Translations under genes and position numbers: made by a program
The notes under the pieces: model-generated
What the model was told of the DNA's origin: nothing
The model's input: only the letters and a program-made list of their open reading frames with translations
The model's database searches: none
Source of the DNA: Polaribacter sp. SA4-10
Lineage (GTDB): Bacteria > Bacteroidota > Bacteroidia > Flavobacteriales > Flavobacteriaceae
Direction: 5' to 3'
NCBI RefSeq assembly: GCF_002163835.1
Contig: NZ_CP019331.1
Coordinates: forward strand, 2,455,001 to 2,519,000
DNA: 64,000 nt
Shown: positions 52,403 through 60,594 of the stretch, one piece after another
Layout: every line of letters starts with the position of its first letter
Position numbering within the stretch: the stretch's first letter is position 1

Positions 52403-52410
52403 CAAATATA
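52403..52410 (-). promoter_or_regulatory. -7 promoter element for yicC-gmk-nadD
   Basis: Minus-strand TATATTTG (TAnnTTTG), 25 bases upstream of the yicC start and just before the stop of the EamA gene. Confidence 0.55.
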
Positions 52411-52413
52411 GTT

Positions 52414-53310
52414 TTATTTAGCAAATTTATCTACTCGTTTGGTAACTAAATAGACACCAAAAAAGATGATAATTGTTGCTGAAATCTTGACAAGGTTTAG
52501 AGAGTCACTGCCAACTATAAGTGCAAATATTGTTGCAATTACAGGTTGTAAATAAATGAAAACACCTACAGTTGTTGGTTTTAGTTTTGTTAATCCATAT
52601 AAATTAAAAAGATAAGTAATACAAGTTGTAAAAATAATTATAAAGCCTACTTTTAAATAAATTGATGTTGGCATTGTTAGCCAATTAACTTCCGTTAATT
52701 CTGGGAGACCAAAAGGAGTAACAATGAGTAATCCAAATAAATACAACCATTTTATAAAAACTATTGGGTGGTATTTTGCTATTATTTTTTTTACCAAAAT
52801 TAAATACAATCCGTAAGAAGCAGCATTAACAAACACCAAAAAATTACCTAATGTTCTATTGCTTGCGCTTCCATCTGTGTCATTGCCATAAACTATTAAA
52901 ATAATTGTACCAATTAAGCCAATAATAACGCCAATTATTTTTCTTTTGACTAGTTTTTCTTTTAATAAAATACTAGAAAAAATGAATACTAAAATAGGCG
53001 AAGTTACCATCATTACAGAAGCACTAATTGGTGTGGTTAAACTTAATCCTTTAAAAAATGTTAACATATTAAATCCAACTCCAAAAAAAGCAGCAAGCAG
53101 TATTTTTTTATAATCAGATTTTTCTATTTTTTCCGCTTTTACAAACAAACTAGCGAGCCAAAAAACAATTGTTGCTCCACTTACTCTTAATAAAATTAAT
53201 CCGTAAGGTTTAATGTGTAAAGGCATTACGTCTTTAGCAATTGTAAAAGTTACACCGTAAATTAATGTAGCAATTGAAACAGCAATTAAGGCTAGTGTTC
53301 TTGTATTCAT
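52414..53310 (-). CDS. EamA/DMT family transporter
   Basis: A 298-residue protein with about ten hydrophobic helices arranged as two EamA repeats (about residues 5-140 and 155-290). Motifs such as ILLRVSGATIVFWLAS and the second-repeat KPTTVGVFIYLQPVIA fit the drug/metabolite transporter family. The substrate (amino acid or metabolite export) is unknown. Confidence 0.9.
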   Translation of the reverse strand: MNTRTLALIAVSIATLIYGVTFTIAKDVMPLHIKPYGLILLRVSGATIVFWLASLFVKAEKIEKSDYKKILLAAFFGVGFNMLTFFKGLSLTTPISASVMMVTSPILVFIFSSILLKEKLVKRKIIGVIIGLIGTIILIVYGNDTDGSASNRTLGNFLVFVNAASYGLYLILVKKIIAKYHPIVFIKWLYLFGLLIVTPFGLPELTEVNWLTMPTSIYLKVGFIIIFTTCITYLFNLYGLTKLKPTTVGVFIYLQPVIATIFALIVGSDSLNLVKISATIIIFFGVYLVTKRVDKFAK

Positions 53311-53457
53311 AAAAAATAAATCTATAATATAAATGCAAAGTTGATGATAAATTTTAGACCAATTGTATAAAAATAGAGTTTCAGGAGATACTAAAATTAT
53401 TTTAAATTTTGTTTGTTAACTTTTAATTCGTCTATCAAATCTGGAGTTTTTTAATAC

Positions 53458-53670
53458 TTATCTAGGGTAAATTTCATTTGGGTGAGAAGGCATTGGTTGG
53501 GTTGCTTCAAAAAACACAAGATATTTCATTGCTTTTTCACCTAAATCACCTCCTTTTATTGCTGTATGAAATTGTGCTATTGGCATTTTCTTCTTCTTTA
53601 GTTTTTCCAATGCCAAATACATTTGCTCCAGCCTTTTTAATGAATGAAAAAATAAGATTTTTTTAGATTT
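53458..53670 (-). pseudogene. Decayed LysM/BON-type peptidoglycan-binding protein gene
   Basis: On the minus strand one frame reads FSFIKKAGANVFGIGKTKEE, matching the usual N-terminus of YgaU-like LysM proteins, and another reads KYLVFFEATQPMPSHPNEIY, matching their C-terminal IFEANKPMLSHPDKIYPG block. The start codon, most of the BON and LysM domains and the reading frame are lost, so this is a remnant. It fills most of the 444-base gap between the EamA and upp genes; I see nothing in 53311-53457. Confidence 0.7.
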
Positions 53671-53727
53671 TAATTACTATTTTGGTTTTTTGTGTGATGT
53701 GAATAAACAAATTTTATACAATTTCTT

Positions 53728-53735
53728 TATATTTG
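53728..53735 (+). promoter_or_regulatory. -7 promoter element for upp
   Basis: TATATTTG (TAnnTTTG), 19 bases before the upp start. Confidence 0.5.
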
Positions 53736-53754
53736 TAACTAGACCTTATTTAAT

Positions 53755-54408
53755 ATGACAGTACATCATTTAGCAGAAGAAAATTCTATTCTTAATAAAT
53801 TTATTGCAGAAATTAGAGATATTAATATTCAAAAAGATTCTTTACGTTTTCGAAGAAATATAGAGCGTATTGGTGAAATTTTGAGTTATGAATTAAGCAA
53901 AAACCTTTCTTATTCATCGGTGGATATTACAACTCCTTTGGCGGTTGCAAAAACAAGTTTAGCACAAAAAAACATTGTGTTATGTTCAGTTTTAAGAGCA
54001 GGTTTACCACTTCATCAAGGGTTATTAAACTATTTTGATGATGCAGAAAATGCATTTATATCAGCATATAGACATCACCCAAATAATGATGAAGAATTTG
54101 AAATTGTTGTAGAGTATTTTGCTTCTCCATCTTTAGAGAATAAAATACTGCTTTTAGCAGATCCAATGTTAGCCACAGGAAAATCTTTGGTATCTGTTTA
54201 TGAATCCATTAAAAAGCACGGAATTCCAAAAGAAATTCATCTGGTTTGTGTAATTGGTTCAAAAGAAGGTGTTGCTTTTGTTGAAAAAAATTTTCCTAAA
54301 AACACGCATCTATGGATTGCTGTAATTGATGATGATTTAAATGACAAAGGGTATATCGTTCCAGGTTTAGGCGATGCTGGAGATTTATCATTTGGCAATA
54401 AGTTATAA
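53755..54408 (+). CDS. upp: Uracil phosphoribosyltransferase
   Basis: Salvages uracil to UMP using PRPP. The 217-residue protein has the PRPP-binding loop LLADPMLATGKS and the uracil-binding C-terminal GLGDAGDLSFG. VLRAGLPLHQG is also typical. It overlaps the convergent DUF6427 gene by six bases. Confidence 0.93.
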   Translation: MTVHHLAEENSILNKFIAEIRDINIQKDSLRFRRNIERIGEILSYELSKNLSYSSVDITTPLAVAKTSLAQKNIVLCSVLRAGLPLHQGLLNYFDDAENAFISAYRHHPNNDEEFEIVVEYFASPSLENKILLLADPMLATGKSLVSVYESIKKHGIPKEIHLVCVIGSKEGVAFVEKNFPKNTHLWIAVIDDDLNDKGYIVPGLGDAGDLSFGNKL

Positions 54409-55332
54409 AATAAAAGGAGCTAAAATTGCACCAATTAGAAGCGTAGTTAAAATTATATTTTTAATTAAATTATGCTCAATAATTTCTATTCCGTTTGCAA
54501 TAATTATTGATGTTGGAAATAGTAAAAAAATGAGTTCTGAACCATTTTTACCTTCAATTAGATATATAAAACTTACTGCTACTAGTGTGTTTATAATAAG
54601 TAAGATCCAATTTTTCTTAAAAGAATTATTTACTGAGAACGTTTTAGGTGATTTTAAAAATAAAGAGGCCAATGTTAGTAAAAACAATAAACTCATCAAC
54701 CAAATAGCACTATTTTTTGTATAAAAAGTGATGTTGTTACCTATATTGAAATCAAAAAGGGTAGTAAAAACAACTGTTTTATCATACCAAAAACAATAAG
54801 TAAAAAACAATATTAATGGAACAATAAATCCAATAATTGGTACCAATAAGGTGTGTATTGTTATTTTTTGATGATAAAAAATTGCAACATAAATTAAGAT
54901 AAAAAATACAATTGAAAATGGGGATATTATAAATGAAATACCAAGCCAAAACCCGCTATCAAATAATTTTTTTAGAACTTCTTTATTAGATTTTAAACTA
55001 TATGTTTTTCGTAAGAAAAGTAAATGTAAAATAAATAAGTACAGCTCTTTATATAAGGAAAAAGTTGGTAAAAAAAAGATTAAAAACAGTGTGAATATGA
55101 AAAAAGCATACGTGTTATCAAAAGTTAATGCATTCTTAGAAACAATAAAGTTGTAGAAGAAAAACATAGTTAAAAAAAGAATTAAAAAACCGCCACTTTT
55201 TAACAAGGCGTCTACTGTAAATCCATCAATAAAAAAAGAAGAAAAAATAGTGAATAGAAAGAGAAAAAAAAACAATATTGTAATAACAATAAAATTTATA
55301 GGTTTTGATTTACCGAAAAAATTGGCTAACAT
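54403..55332 (-). CDS. DUF6427 family polytopic membrane protein
   Basis: A 309-residue, very hydrophobic protein with about nine to ten membrane helices and short charged loops (SFKK, KTYSLKSNKE). It corresponds to the flavobacterial DUF6427 family, which typically sits between upp and the DUF6341/trmB genes as here. The function is unknown; the helix pattern resembles membrane glycosyltransferase-type cores without visible catalytic motifs. Confidence 0.8.
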   Translation of the reverse strand: MLANFFGKSKPINFIVITILFFFLFLFTIFSSFFIDGFTVDALLKSGGFLILFLTMFFFYNFIVSKNALTFDNTYAFFIFTLFLIFFLPTFSLYKELYLFILHLLFLRKTYSLKSNKEVLKKLFDSGFWLGISFIISPFSIVFFILIYVAIFYHQKITIHTLLVPIIGFIVPLILFFTYCFWYDKTVVFTTLFDFNIGNNITFYTKNSAIWLMSLLFLLTLASLFLKSPKTFSVNNSFKKNWILLIINTLVAVSFIYLIEGKNGSELIFLLFPTSIIIANGIEIIEHNLIKNIILTTLLIGAILAPFIL

Positions 55333-55344
55333 CTTTAGTTTTTA

Positions 55345-55352
55345 TATTTTTG
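55345..55352 (+). promoter_or_regulatory. -7 promoter element for the DUF6341-trmB pair
   Basis: TATTTTTG (TAnnTTTG), 21 bases before the start at 55374. Confidence 0.5.
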
Positions 55353-55373
55353 CACTGTAAATATACTTAAGTT

Positions 55374-55583
55374 ATGATAGCAAGCAATATTTTTAGATTA
55401 ATTGGAGACTTTTTTGAATGGTTATTTAGTATCTCTTTTGACTTATTACGTTTAAGTGATTTAAGTTGGTGGGCATCAAATACAGTAAGTTGGTTATTTA
55501 TAGCCGTATTTTTCTGTTTGTTGTATTATTGGATGAAACAATCTTATAAGTTTAAAAAAGAAGGAACAGAAGATAAAGCTTAA
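55374..55583 (+). CDS. DUF6341 family small membrane protein
   Basis: A 69-residue protein with an amphipathic start, a tryptophan-rich membrane helix at about residues 30-52 (WWASNTVSWLFIAVFFCLLY) and a short charged tail. It matches the small flavobacterial DUF6341 family found next to DUF6427 genes. The function is unknown. trmB begins nine bases after its stop, so the two are co-expressed. Confidence 0.78.
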   Translation: MIASNIFRLIGDFFEWLFSISFDLLRLSDLSWWASNTVSWLFIAVFFCLLYYWMKQSYKFKKEGTEDKA

Positions 55584-55592
55584 TCTTATACT

Positions 55593-56264
55593 TTGGGAAG
55601 TAAAAACAAACTAAAACGTTTTAACGAAAATGAAACGTTTCCAAATGTCATTCAGCCAACAAGAGAAGAAGTAATAAACAACTTTTCATACAAGGGAAAA
55701 TGGCATTCTTTTTTTAAAAATGATAAACCTATTGTTTTGGAATTAGGTTGTGGTAAAGGGGAATACACAATTGCTCTAGCACAAAAAAATCCTGACAAAA
55801 ATTATATTGGAATAGATATAAAAGGTGCTCGTTTTTGGCGTGGTGCAAAAACTGCTATCGAGGAAAAGATAGACAATGTTGCTTTTATAAGAACTCAAAT
55901 TGAGTTAATAGATTATATTTTTGCAGAAAATGAAATTGATGAAATCTGGATTACTTTTCCAGATCCACAAATAAAATACAAACGCACGAAGCATAGAATG
56001 ACAAATTCTGAGTTTTTAAAGAAATACCATCATGTTTTAAAAGAAGGTGGTACTATGAATTTGAAAACAGATTCAGAATTTATGCATGGTTATACTTTAG
56101 GTTTGTTGCATGGAGAAGGTCATGAAGTAATACATTCTAACCATGATGTATACAAGAATGAGGGTTCACCAGAAGAAGTTACAAGTACTCAGACATACTA
56201 CGAATCTCAATATTTAGAAGTTGGTAAGCCAATTACATATATTAAGTTTAAACTTAATTATTAA
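55593..56264 (+). CDS. trmB: tRNA (guanine-N7)-methyltransferase
   Basis: Methylates G46 of tRNA using SAM. The 223-residue protein shows the SAM motif LELGCGKGEYTIAL, the acidic D in GIDIKGARFWRG, and the catalytic-site block WITFPDPQIKYKRTKHR. A TTG start at 55593 gives the standard N-terminus (MGSKNKLKRFNEN). It follows the DUF6341 gene closely and ends at a long perfect hairpin. Confidence 0.94.
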   Translation: MGSKNKLKRFNENETFPNVIQPTREEVINNFSYKGKWHSFFKNDKPIVLELGCGKGEYTIALAQKNPDKNYIGIDIKGARFWRGAKTAIEEKIDNVAFIRTQIELIDYIFAENEIDEIWITFPDPQIKYKRTKHRMTNSEFLKKYHHVLKEGGTMNLKTDSEFMHGYTLGLLHGEGHEVIHSNHDVYKNEGSPEEVTSTQTYYESQYLEVGKPITYIKFKLNY

Positions 56265-56307
56265 ATTATTTTTGTTCTTTATAAAATTATAAAGAACAAA
56301 AATAATT
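56264..56307 (+). terminator. 21-bp perfect hairpin after trmB
   Basis: Left arm 56264-56284 and right arm 56287-56307 are exact reverse complements (core TTTTTGTTCTTTATAA/TTATAAAGAACAAAAA) with only two bases between. It starts at the last base of the stop codon. It is probably a terminator, though it lacks a T-run after the stem. Confidence 0.65.
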
Positions 56308-56338
56308 CAGCGCTTTTGAATTAGTATTTTATAATTTA

Positions 56339-56773
56339 TTATTCTATAATTTTATTCAGTTTACCAGTCCAACTGTGGGTGTCTAAAGTTGATTTGTAAC
56401 TGTATTTTTCACCTCTAATTTTAAAAACTTCAGTTTTTAACTCAGTTCCTTTTTTAAAAGGTAAACCCGCTTTTTTTATTTCCGTAATAATTAATTTGTA
56501 ACTATTATTTGTAACCCAAATAATTTCAGCTTTTATAAATTCATTATTTGGATGGTATTCAGTATATGAATTTCCATTTATTTCGACTAAAATTTTTTCT
56601 GTACAACATGAATAAAAATAAGAACCATTGTCTAAAACTTTTTTTACGACAATATTTTTTTGAGGAATATTTAATTTCACACTTTTATCATTAAGTGCTA
56701 AGTTTTGGGAGGTTATTATTGTAGTTAAACCTGTTATAAATAAAACGAATAAAATTTTTAATAATTTTCTCAT
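56339..56773 (-). CDS. Small secreted protein, duplicate A of a local family
   Basis: A 144-residue protein with a signal peptide (MRKLLKILFVLFITGLTTI). The last ~95 residues are nearly identical, also at DNA level, to the protein at 57302-57739, and are more distantly related to the one at 6404-6781. Shared blocks: VEINGNSYTEYHPNNEF, KLIITEIKKA.LPFKKGT, and SW.GKL. The signal-proximal part differs (includes a CC pair here). The function is unknown. The duplicates flank the alkyltransferase-like gene. Confidence 0.75.
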   Translation of the reverse strand: MRKLLKILFVLFITGLTTIITSQNLALNDKSVKLNIPQKNIVVKKVLDNGSYFYSCCTEKILVEINGNSYTEYHPNNEFIKAEIIWVTNNSYKLIITEIKKAGLPFKKGTELKTEVFKIRGEKYSYKSTLDTHSWTGKLNKIIE

Positions 56774-56917
56774 GATATTTAGTGTTTAATGTTAATAATA
56801 CTTAAAGTTAGTCTTAAACATGGTATAAGTCTATGACATAAGTCATAGGTTAATATAAGGAATAGACGTATATTAATCTTTGACTAAAATAGTAATATCC
56901 TTTTGTATTTTTAGAAC

Positions 56918-57247
56918 ATGAAAGATTCAGATAATTTTTTTGAAAGAGTATATAAAGTTACACGCTTAATCCCTTATGGAAGAGTAACTAGTTATGGTGA
57001 AATTGCTAAATACTTAGGAGCTGCACGTTCTGCAAGAATGGTGGGTTGGGCAATGAATAAAGCGCATAGTTTAGAAGATGTTCCTGCGCATAGAGTTGTA
57101 AATAGAAAAGGTTTATTAACGGGGAAGCATCATTTTGATGGGACAAATTTAATGCAACAATTACTCGAAAGCGAAGGAATTGTTGTTATTGATAATCAAA
57201 TTCAAGATTTAGAAAAAGTACTTTGGATTCCTTTAAATGAGTTGTAA
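56918..57247 (+). CDS. Alkyltransferase-like protein (MGMT family, active Cys replaced by Ala)
   Basis: A 109-residue MGMT DNA-binding domain with the helix-turn-helix PYGRVTSYGEIAKYLGAA and arginine finger ARSARMVGWAM. The catalytic PCHR motif reads PAHR (Ala57), so it cannot accept alkyl groups; such alkyltransferase-like proteins flag O6-alkylguanine for nucleotide excision repair. Position between two duplicated secreted-protein genes seems incidental. Confidence 0.9.
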   Translation: MKDSDNFFERVYKVTRLIPYGRVTSYGEIAKYLGAARSARMVGWAMNKAHSLEDVPAHRVVNRKGLLTGKHHFDGTNLMQQLLESEGIVVIDNQIQDLEKVLWIPLNEL

Positions 57248-57248
57248 C

Positions 57249-57285
57249 AAAAAAGAACCCAATATAATTGAGTTCTTTTTTATTC
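57249..57285. terminator. Intrinsic terminator, likely bidirectional
   Basis: AAAAAGAAC/GTTCTTTTT stem around an inner loop, with A-run and T-run on either side, between the convergent alkyltransferase-like and secreted-protein genes. Confidence 0.85.
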
Positions 57286-57301
57286 ATTTTTAATTAAATT
57301 A

Positions 57302-57739
57302 TTATTCAGAAACCTTAATAAGTTTACCAGTCCAATTATTGTTACCTAAAGTTGATTTGTAAATGTATTTTTTACCTTTAACTTTTAAAATTTCAGTTTT
57401 TAACTCAGTTCCTTTTTTAAAAGGTAAGTCAGCTTTTTTTATTTCCGTAATAATTAATTTATAACTATTACTTGTAGTCCAATTAATTTCAGCTTTTATA
57501 AATTCATTATTTGGATGGTATTCAGTATATGAATTCCCATTTATTTCGACTAAAACTTTTTTTGTATTTGTCCTGTAAAAGTAGCTCCCGTTTGCTAAAG
57601 CTTTACTACTAGTGGTAGCATTGTTTTTTGGATAGTCTTTAATGTAATCTACATTATTATAAGCTAAATTTTGAGAAGTTGTTTGAAAGGTTACACTTGT
57701 TAAAAAAAATAATACTAGAATTTTAATTGTTACTTTCAT
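57302..57739 (-). CDS. Small secreted protein, duplicate B of a local family
   Basis: A 145-residue protein with signal peptide (MKVTIKILVLFFLTSVTFQ). The C-terminal two thirds closely match the gene at 56339-56773, with long stretches of identical DNA, indicating recent duplication. The N-terminal region after the signal is different in sequence. The function is unknown; the SYTEYHPNNEF and TGKL motifs define the family with the more distant member at 6404-6781. Confidence 0.75.
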   Translation of the reverse strand: MKVTIKILVLFFLTSVTFQTTSQNLAYNNVDYIKDYPKNNATTSSKALANGSYFYRTNTKKVLVEINGNSYTEYHPNNEFIKAEINWTTSNSYKLIITEIKKADLPFKKGTELKTEILKVKGKKYIYKSTLGNNNWTGKLIKVSE

Positions 57740-57860
57740 AATATGGGGGTTTTATGATTATTTAAAGATGATATTAGTCATGTTTAAGTAGATATTTAAA
57801 AATATGATTATGATAAATAAAATCACAATCTGTATCCTTTATTTTCTGCTTATGAACTTG

Positions 57861-57868
57861 TACCTTTG
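57861..57868 (+). promoter_or_regulatory. -7 promoter element for the mrp-nifU pair
   Basis: TACCTTTG (TAnnTTTG), 36 bases before the mrp start. Confidence 0.55.
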
Positions 57869-57904
57869 TAAGATACAAAAATTAATACTATTAAAGCCTC
57901 AAAA

Positions 57905-59044
57905 ATGAGTTTTAAAAAACAAGATATATATAAAGCGTTAGAAACTATTACAGCTCCTGGAGAAGGTAAAAGTTTAATTGAAAATAAAAATGTTACAAAT
58001 GTTGTAGCTTTTGGAGGTGAGGTTATTGTAGATGTTACAATAAATAACCCAACTTTACAGGCGAAAAAGAAAATTGAATCAGAAATTACAAAGGCAATTA
58101 AAACAAATGTAGCTGAAGACATTGATGTGAAAATTAATGTAAAAGTTGAAAAACCTGCGGAAAAAGAGAATCCAAATTTAATTAGAGGAAAAGAGATCCC
58201 TACTATTAAAAATATTATTGCAATTGCATCGGGTAAAGGTGGCGTTGGTAAATCTACAATTACAGCAAATACAGCAGTTGCATTAGCAAAAATGGGCTTT
58301 AAAGTAGGCGTTTTAGATGCAGATATTTATGGGCCTTCTATGCATTTAATGTTTGATGTAGAAAAAGCAAAACCATTATCTGTAAAAGTAGATGGGCGTT
58401 CTAAAATGAAACCCGTAGAAAATTATGGCGTAAAATTATTATCTTTAGGTTTTTTTACAAATCCTAATCAAGCCGTAATTTGGCGTGGACCTATGGCTTC
58501 TAAAGCATTAAATCAATTAATTTTTGATGCAGATTGGGGCGAATTAGATTTTTTACTAATCGACTTGCCTCCAGGAACAGGAGATGTGCATTTATCAATT
58601 GTGCAAGCATTGCCAATTAGCGGTGCAGTGATTGTAAGTACGCCTCAAAATATTGCTTTGGCAGATGCAAAAAAAGGAGTAGCAATGTTTCAACAAGAAA
58701 GTATCAATGTTCCTGTTTTAGGAATTATAGAAAATATGGCATATTTTACCCCAGAAGAGTTGCCAGAAAATAAATATTACATCTTTGGAAAAGATGGAGC
58801 AAAGAATTTAGCGAAAGATATTGATACAAAATTTTTAGGAGAAATTCCTTTAGTACAAAGTATTAGAGAATCTGGAGATGTTGGGCGCCCTGTTGCATTG
58901 CAAGAAGGAACAGTATTAGAAAAAGCTTTTAATGAGATTTCGAGAGAAATGGTAGCAGAATTATTAAAAAGAAACAAAAATCTACCACCAACAGAAGTTG
59001 TTAGAATTACAACAATGAGTGGTTGTAGCGCAGTAAAAAAATAA
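57905..59044 (+). CDS. Mrp/ApbC family P-loop ATPase (iron-sulfur cluster carrier)
   Basis: A 379-residue protein: an N-terminal MIP18/DUF59 domain (about 1-85), then the NBP35/Mrp ATPase with the deviant Walker A GKGGVGKST at 110-118 and DLPPGTGDVHLS. It probably carries Fe-S clusters with the adjacent NifU-like protein, four bases downstream. The CxxC pair usual in many Mrp proteins after ENM.YF is absent here (ENMAYFTPEELPEN); only a C-terminal single Cys remains. Confidence 0.92.
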   Translation: MSFKKQDIYKALETITAPGEGKSLIENKNVTNVVAFGGEVIVDVTINNPTLQAKKKIESEITKAIKTNVAEDIDVKINVKVEKPAEKENPNLIRGKEIPTIKNIIAIASGKGGVGKSTITANTAVALAKMGFKVGVLDADIYGPSMHLMFDVEKAKPLSVKVDGRSKMKPVENYGVKLLSLGFFTNPNQAVIWRGPMASKALNQLIFDADWGELDFLLIDLPPGTGDVHLSIVQALPISGAVIVSTPQNIALADAKKGVAMFQQESINVPVLGIIENMAYFTPEELPENKYYIFGKDGAKNLAKDIDTKFLGEIPLVQSIRESGDVGRPVALQEGTVLEKAFNEISREMVAELLKRNKNLPPTEVVRITTMSGCSAVKK

Positions 59045-59047
59045 ATT

Positions 59048-59284
59048 ATGACAGCACAAGAAACATTAGATAATATAGAAAAAGCCTTAGATGAGATTCG
59101 TCCATTTTTAATAAATGATGGAGGAAATATTAAGCTTTTGTCAATAGAAAATAACACGGTAAAAGTTCAGCTAGAAGGTGCTTGTAATGGGTGTTCTGTA
59201 AATCAAATGACTTTAAAAAATGGAGTGGAAGCTACTATTAAAAAGTATGCACCACAAATTGAAGAGGTAATTAATATTGCTTAA
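59048..59284 (+). CDS. NifU-like (C-terminal domain) protein
   Basis: A 78-residue Nfu-type scaffold domain with the Fe-S-binding CNGCS motif (GACNGCSVNQMTLKNGVE) and ALDEIRPFLINDGGNI at the front. It likely transfers Fe-S clusters together with the upstream Mrp ATPase, to which it is translationally close. Length is typical for stand-alone Nfu domains. Confidence 0.92.
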   Translation: MTAQETLDNIEKALDEIRPFLINDGGNIKLLSIENNTVKVQLEGACNGCSVNQMTLKNGVEATIKKYAPQIEEVINIA

Positions 59285-59288
59285 CTTT

Positions 59289-59308
59289 TATGTGATATTT
59301 GTCACATA
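59289..59308. promoter_or_regulatory. Crp/Fnr-type palindromic operator
   Basis: TATGTGA-TATTTG-TCACATA: a perfect 7+7 palindrome with the TGTGA-N6-TCACA core of Crp-type sites. It lies between the nifU-like stop and the -7 element TATTTTTG at 59328-59335 of the reductase gene, so it may regulate the latter. Confidence 0.5.
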
Positions 59309-59327
59309 TATAAGCAGTTGATTCACT

Positions 59328-59335
59328 TATTTTTG
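59328..59335 (+). promoter_or_regulatory. -7 promoter element for the FAD-dependent reductase
   Basis: TATTTTTG (TAnnTTTG), 22 bases before the start at 59358 and about 20 bases after the Crp/Fnr-type palindrome. Confidence 0.5.
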
Positions 59336-59357
59336 CTCAATTCTTATTTTAAAATTA

Positions 59358-60413
59358 ATGATTACTACAGATATTCTAATTATTGGAGCGGGTCCAACAG
59401 GGTTGTTTACCGTTTTTGAGGCGGGTTTATTAAAATTACGATGCCATTTAATTGATGCGTTACCGCAAGTTGGTGGACAATGTTCAGAGATTTATCCAAA
59501 GAAACCGATTTATGATATTCCGGCATTTCCAGAAATTTTAGCTGGCGATTTAACGAATAATCTAATGGAACAAATTAAACAATTTGAACCAGGGTTTACA
59601 CTCGGAGAAAGAGCAGAAACTATAGATAAACAAGAAGATGGTTCTTTTATTGTTACTACAAATAAAGGCACAAAACATCAAGCACCAATTGTTGCAATTG
59701 CTGGTGGTTTAGGTAGTTTTGAACCTAGAAAACCTCCAATTCCTGCTATTTCAGATTTTGAAGATAAAGGGGTTGAATACATTATTAGAGATCCAGAATT
59801 TTATCGTGATAAAAAGGTGGTCATTTCTGGAGGTGGAGATTCTGCTTTAGATTGGTCTATATTCTTAACAGATGTTGCTTCTTCAGTAACTTTAATTCAC
59901 AGAAGAAATGAGTTTAGAGGCGCTTTAGATTCTGTTGATAAAGTACAAGAATTAAAAGATTCAGGGAAAATAAAAATGATAACTCCTGCAGAGGTAAAAG
60001 GAATTATTGGAACTGATAAGGTTAAAGGTGTTTCAGTTATAAGAAAAGGAGAAGAAGAATTTACAATTGAAGCAGATCATTTTATTCCTCTTTTTGGATT
60101 GTCACCAAAACTAGGTCCAATTGCAAATTGGGGATTAGAAATTGAGAAAAACGCTATCAAGGTAAATAACGCATTAGACTATCAAACTAATATTCCGGGT
60201 ATTTATGCTATAGGAGATGTAAATACATATCCAGGAAAGTTAAAGTTGATTTTATGTGGTTTCCATGAAGCTACTTTAATGTGTCAAAGTGCTTTTCAAA
60301 GAATTTTTCCAGACAAAAAATATGTAATGAAATATACTACTGTTGGCGGTGTGCATGGTTTTGATGGAACAAAAAAAGAAGCGCCAAAAGCGGTAATTAA
60401 AAAGATTGAGTAA
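59358..60413 (+). CDS. Ferredoxin-NADP reductase-type FAD/NAD(P) oxidoreductase
   Basis: A 351-residue flavoprotein of the thioredoxin-reductase-like ferredoxin-NADP+ reductase family: FAD motif LIIGAGPTGLF, NADPH motif VISGGGDSALDW (about 156-167), GDVNTYPGK for the flavin ring region near 290. It lacks the CxxC of thioredoxin reductases, supporting the FNR assignment. It may feed electrons to ferredoxin. A Crp/Fnr-type site lies upstream. Confidence 0.9.
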   Translation: MITTDILIIGAGPTGLFTVFEAGLLKLRCHLIDALPQVGGQCSEIYPKKPIYDIPAFPEILAGDLTNNLMEQIKQFEPGFTLGERAETIDKQEDGSFIVTTNKGTKHQAPIVAIAGGLGSFEPRKPPIPAISDFEDKGVEYIIRDPEFYRDKKVVISGGGDSALDWSIFLTDVASSVTLIHRRNEFRGALDSVDKVQELKDSGKIKMITPAEVKGIIGTDKVKGVSVIRKGEEEFTIEADHFIPLFGLSPKLGPIANWGLEIEKNAIKVNNALDYQTNIPGIYAIGDVNTYPGKLKLILCGFHEATLMCQSAFQRIFPDKKYVMKYTTVGGVHGFDGTKKEAPKAVIKKIE

Positions 60414-60419
60414 CATTTT

Positions 60420-60444
60420 GTTATTGCGAGTATAAGAAGCAACC
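60420..60444 (+). repeat. Degenerate dispersed repeat (GTCATTGCGAG family)
   Basis: GTTATTGCGAG...AGAAGCAACC resembles the dispersed word GTCATTGCGAG...GAAGCAATC; a better copy is at 63250-63282. Confidence 0.45.
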
Positions 60445-60594
60445 TTAATTATCTAAATCTTCAAAGGACTTTGCATATATTTGTAAGAACAACGAAATCG
60501 ATTGAAATGTTTTCAGATTTACTATCTTACTTAAAATTCTTAATAAAACGCAGTCCTGAATAAGCGTTTAATATTTCAGTTTTTCAATTTAAAA

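Noticed and set aside
53478..53666. A 62-residue plus-strand frame upstream of upp
   Set aside because: It is the antisense shadow of the decayed LysM gene.
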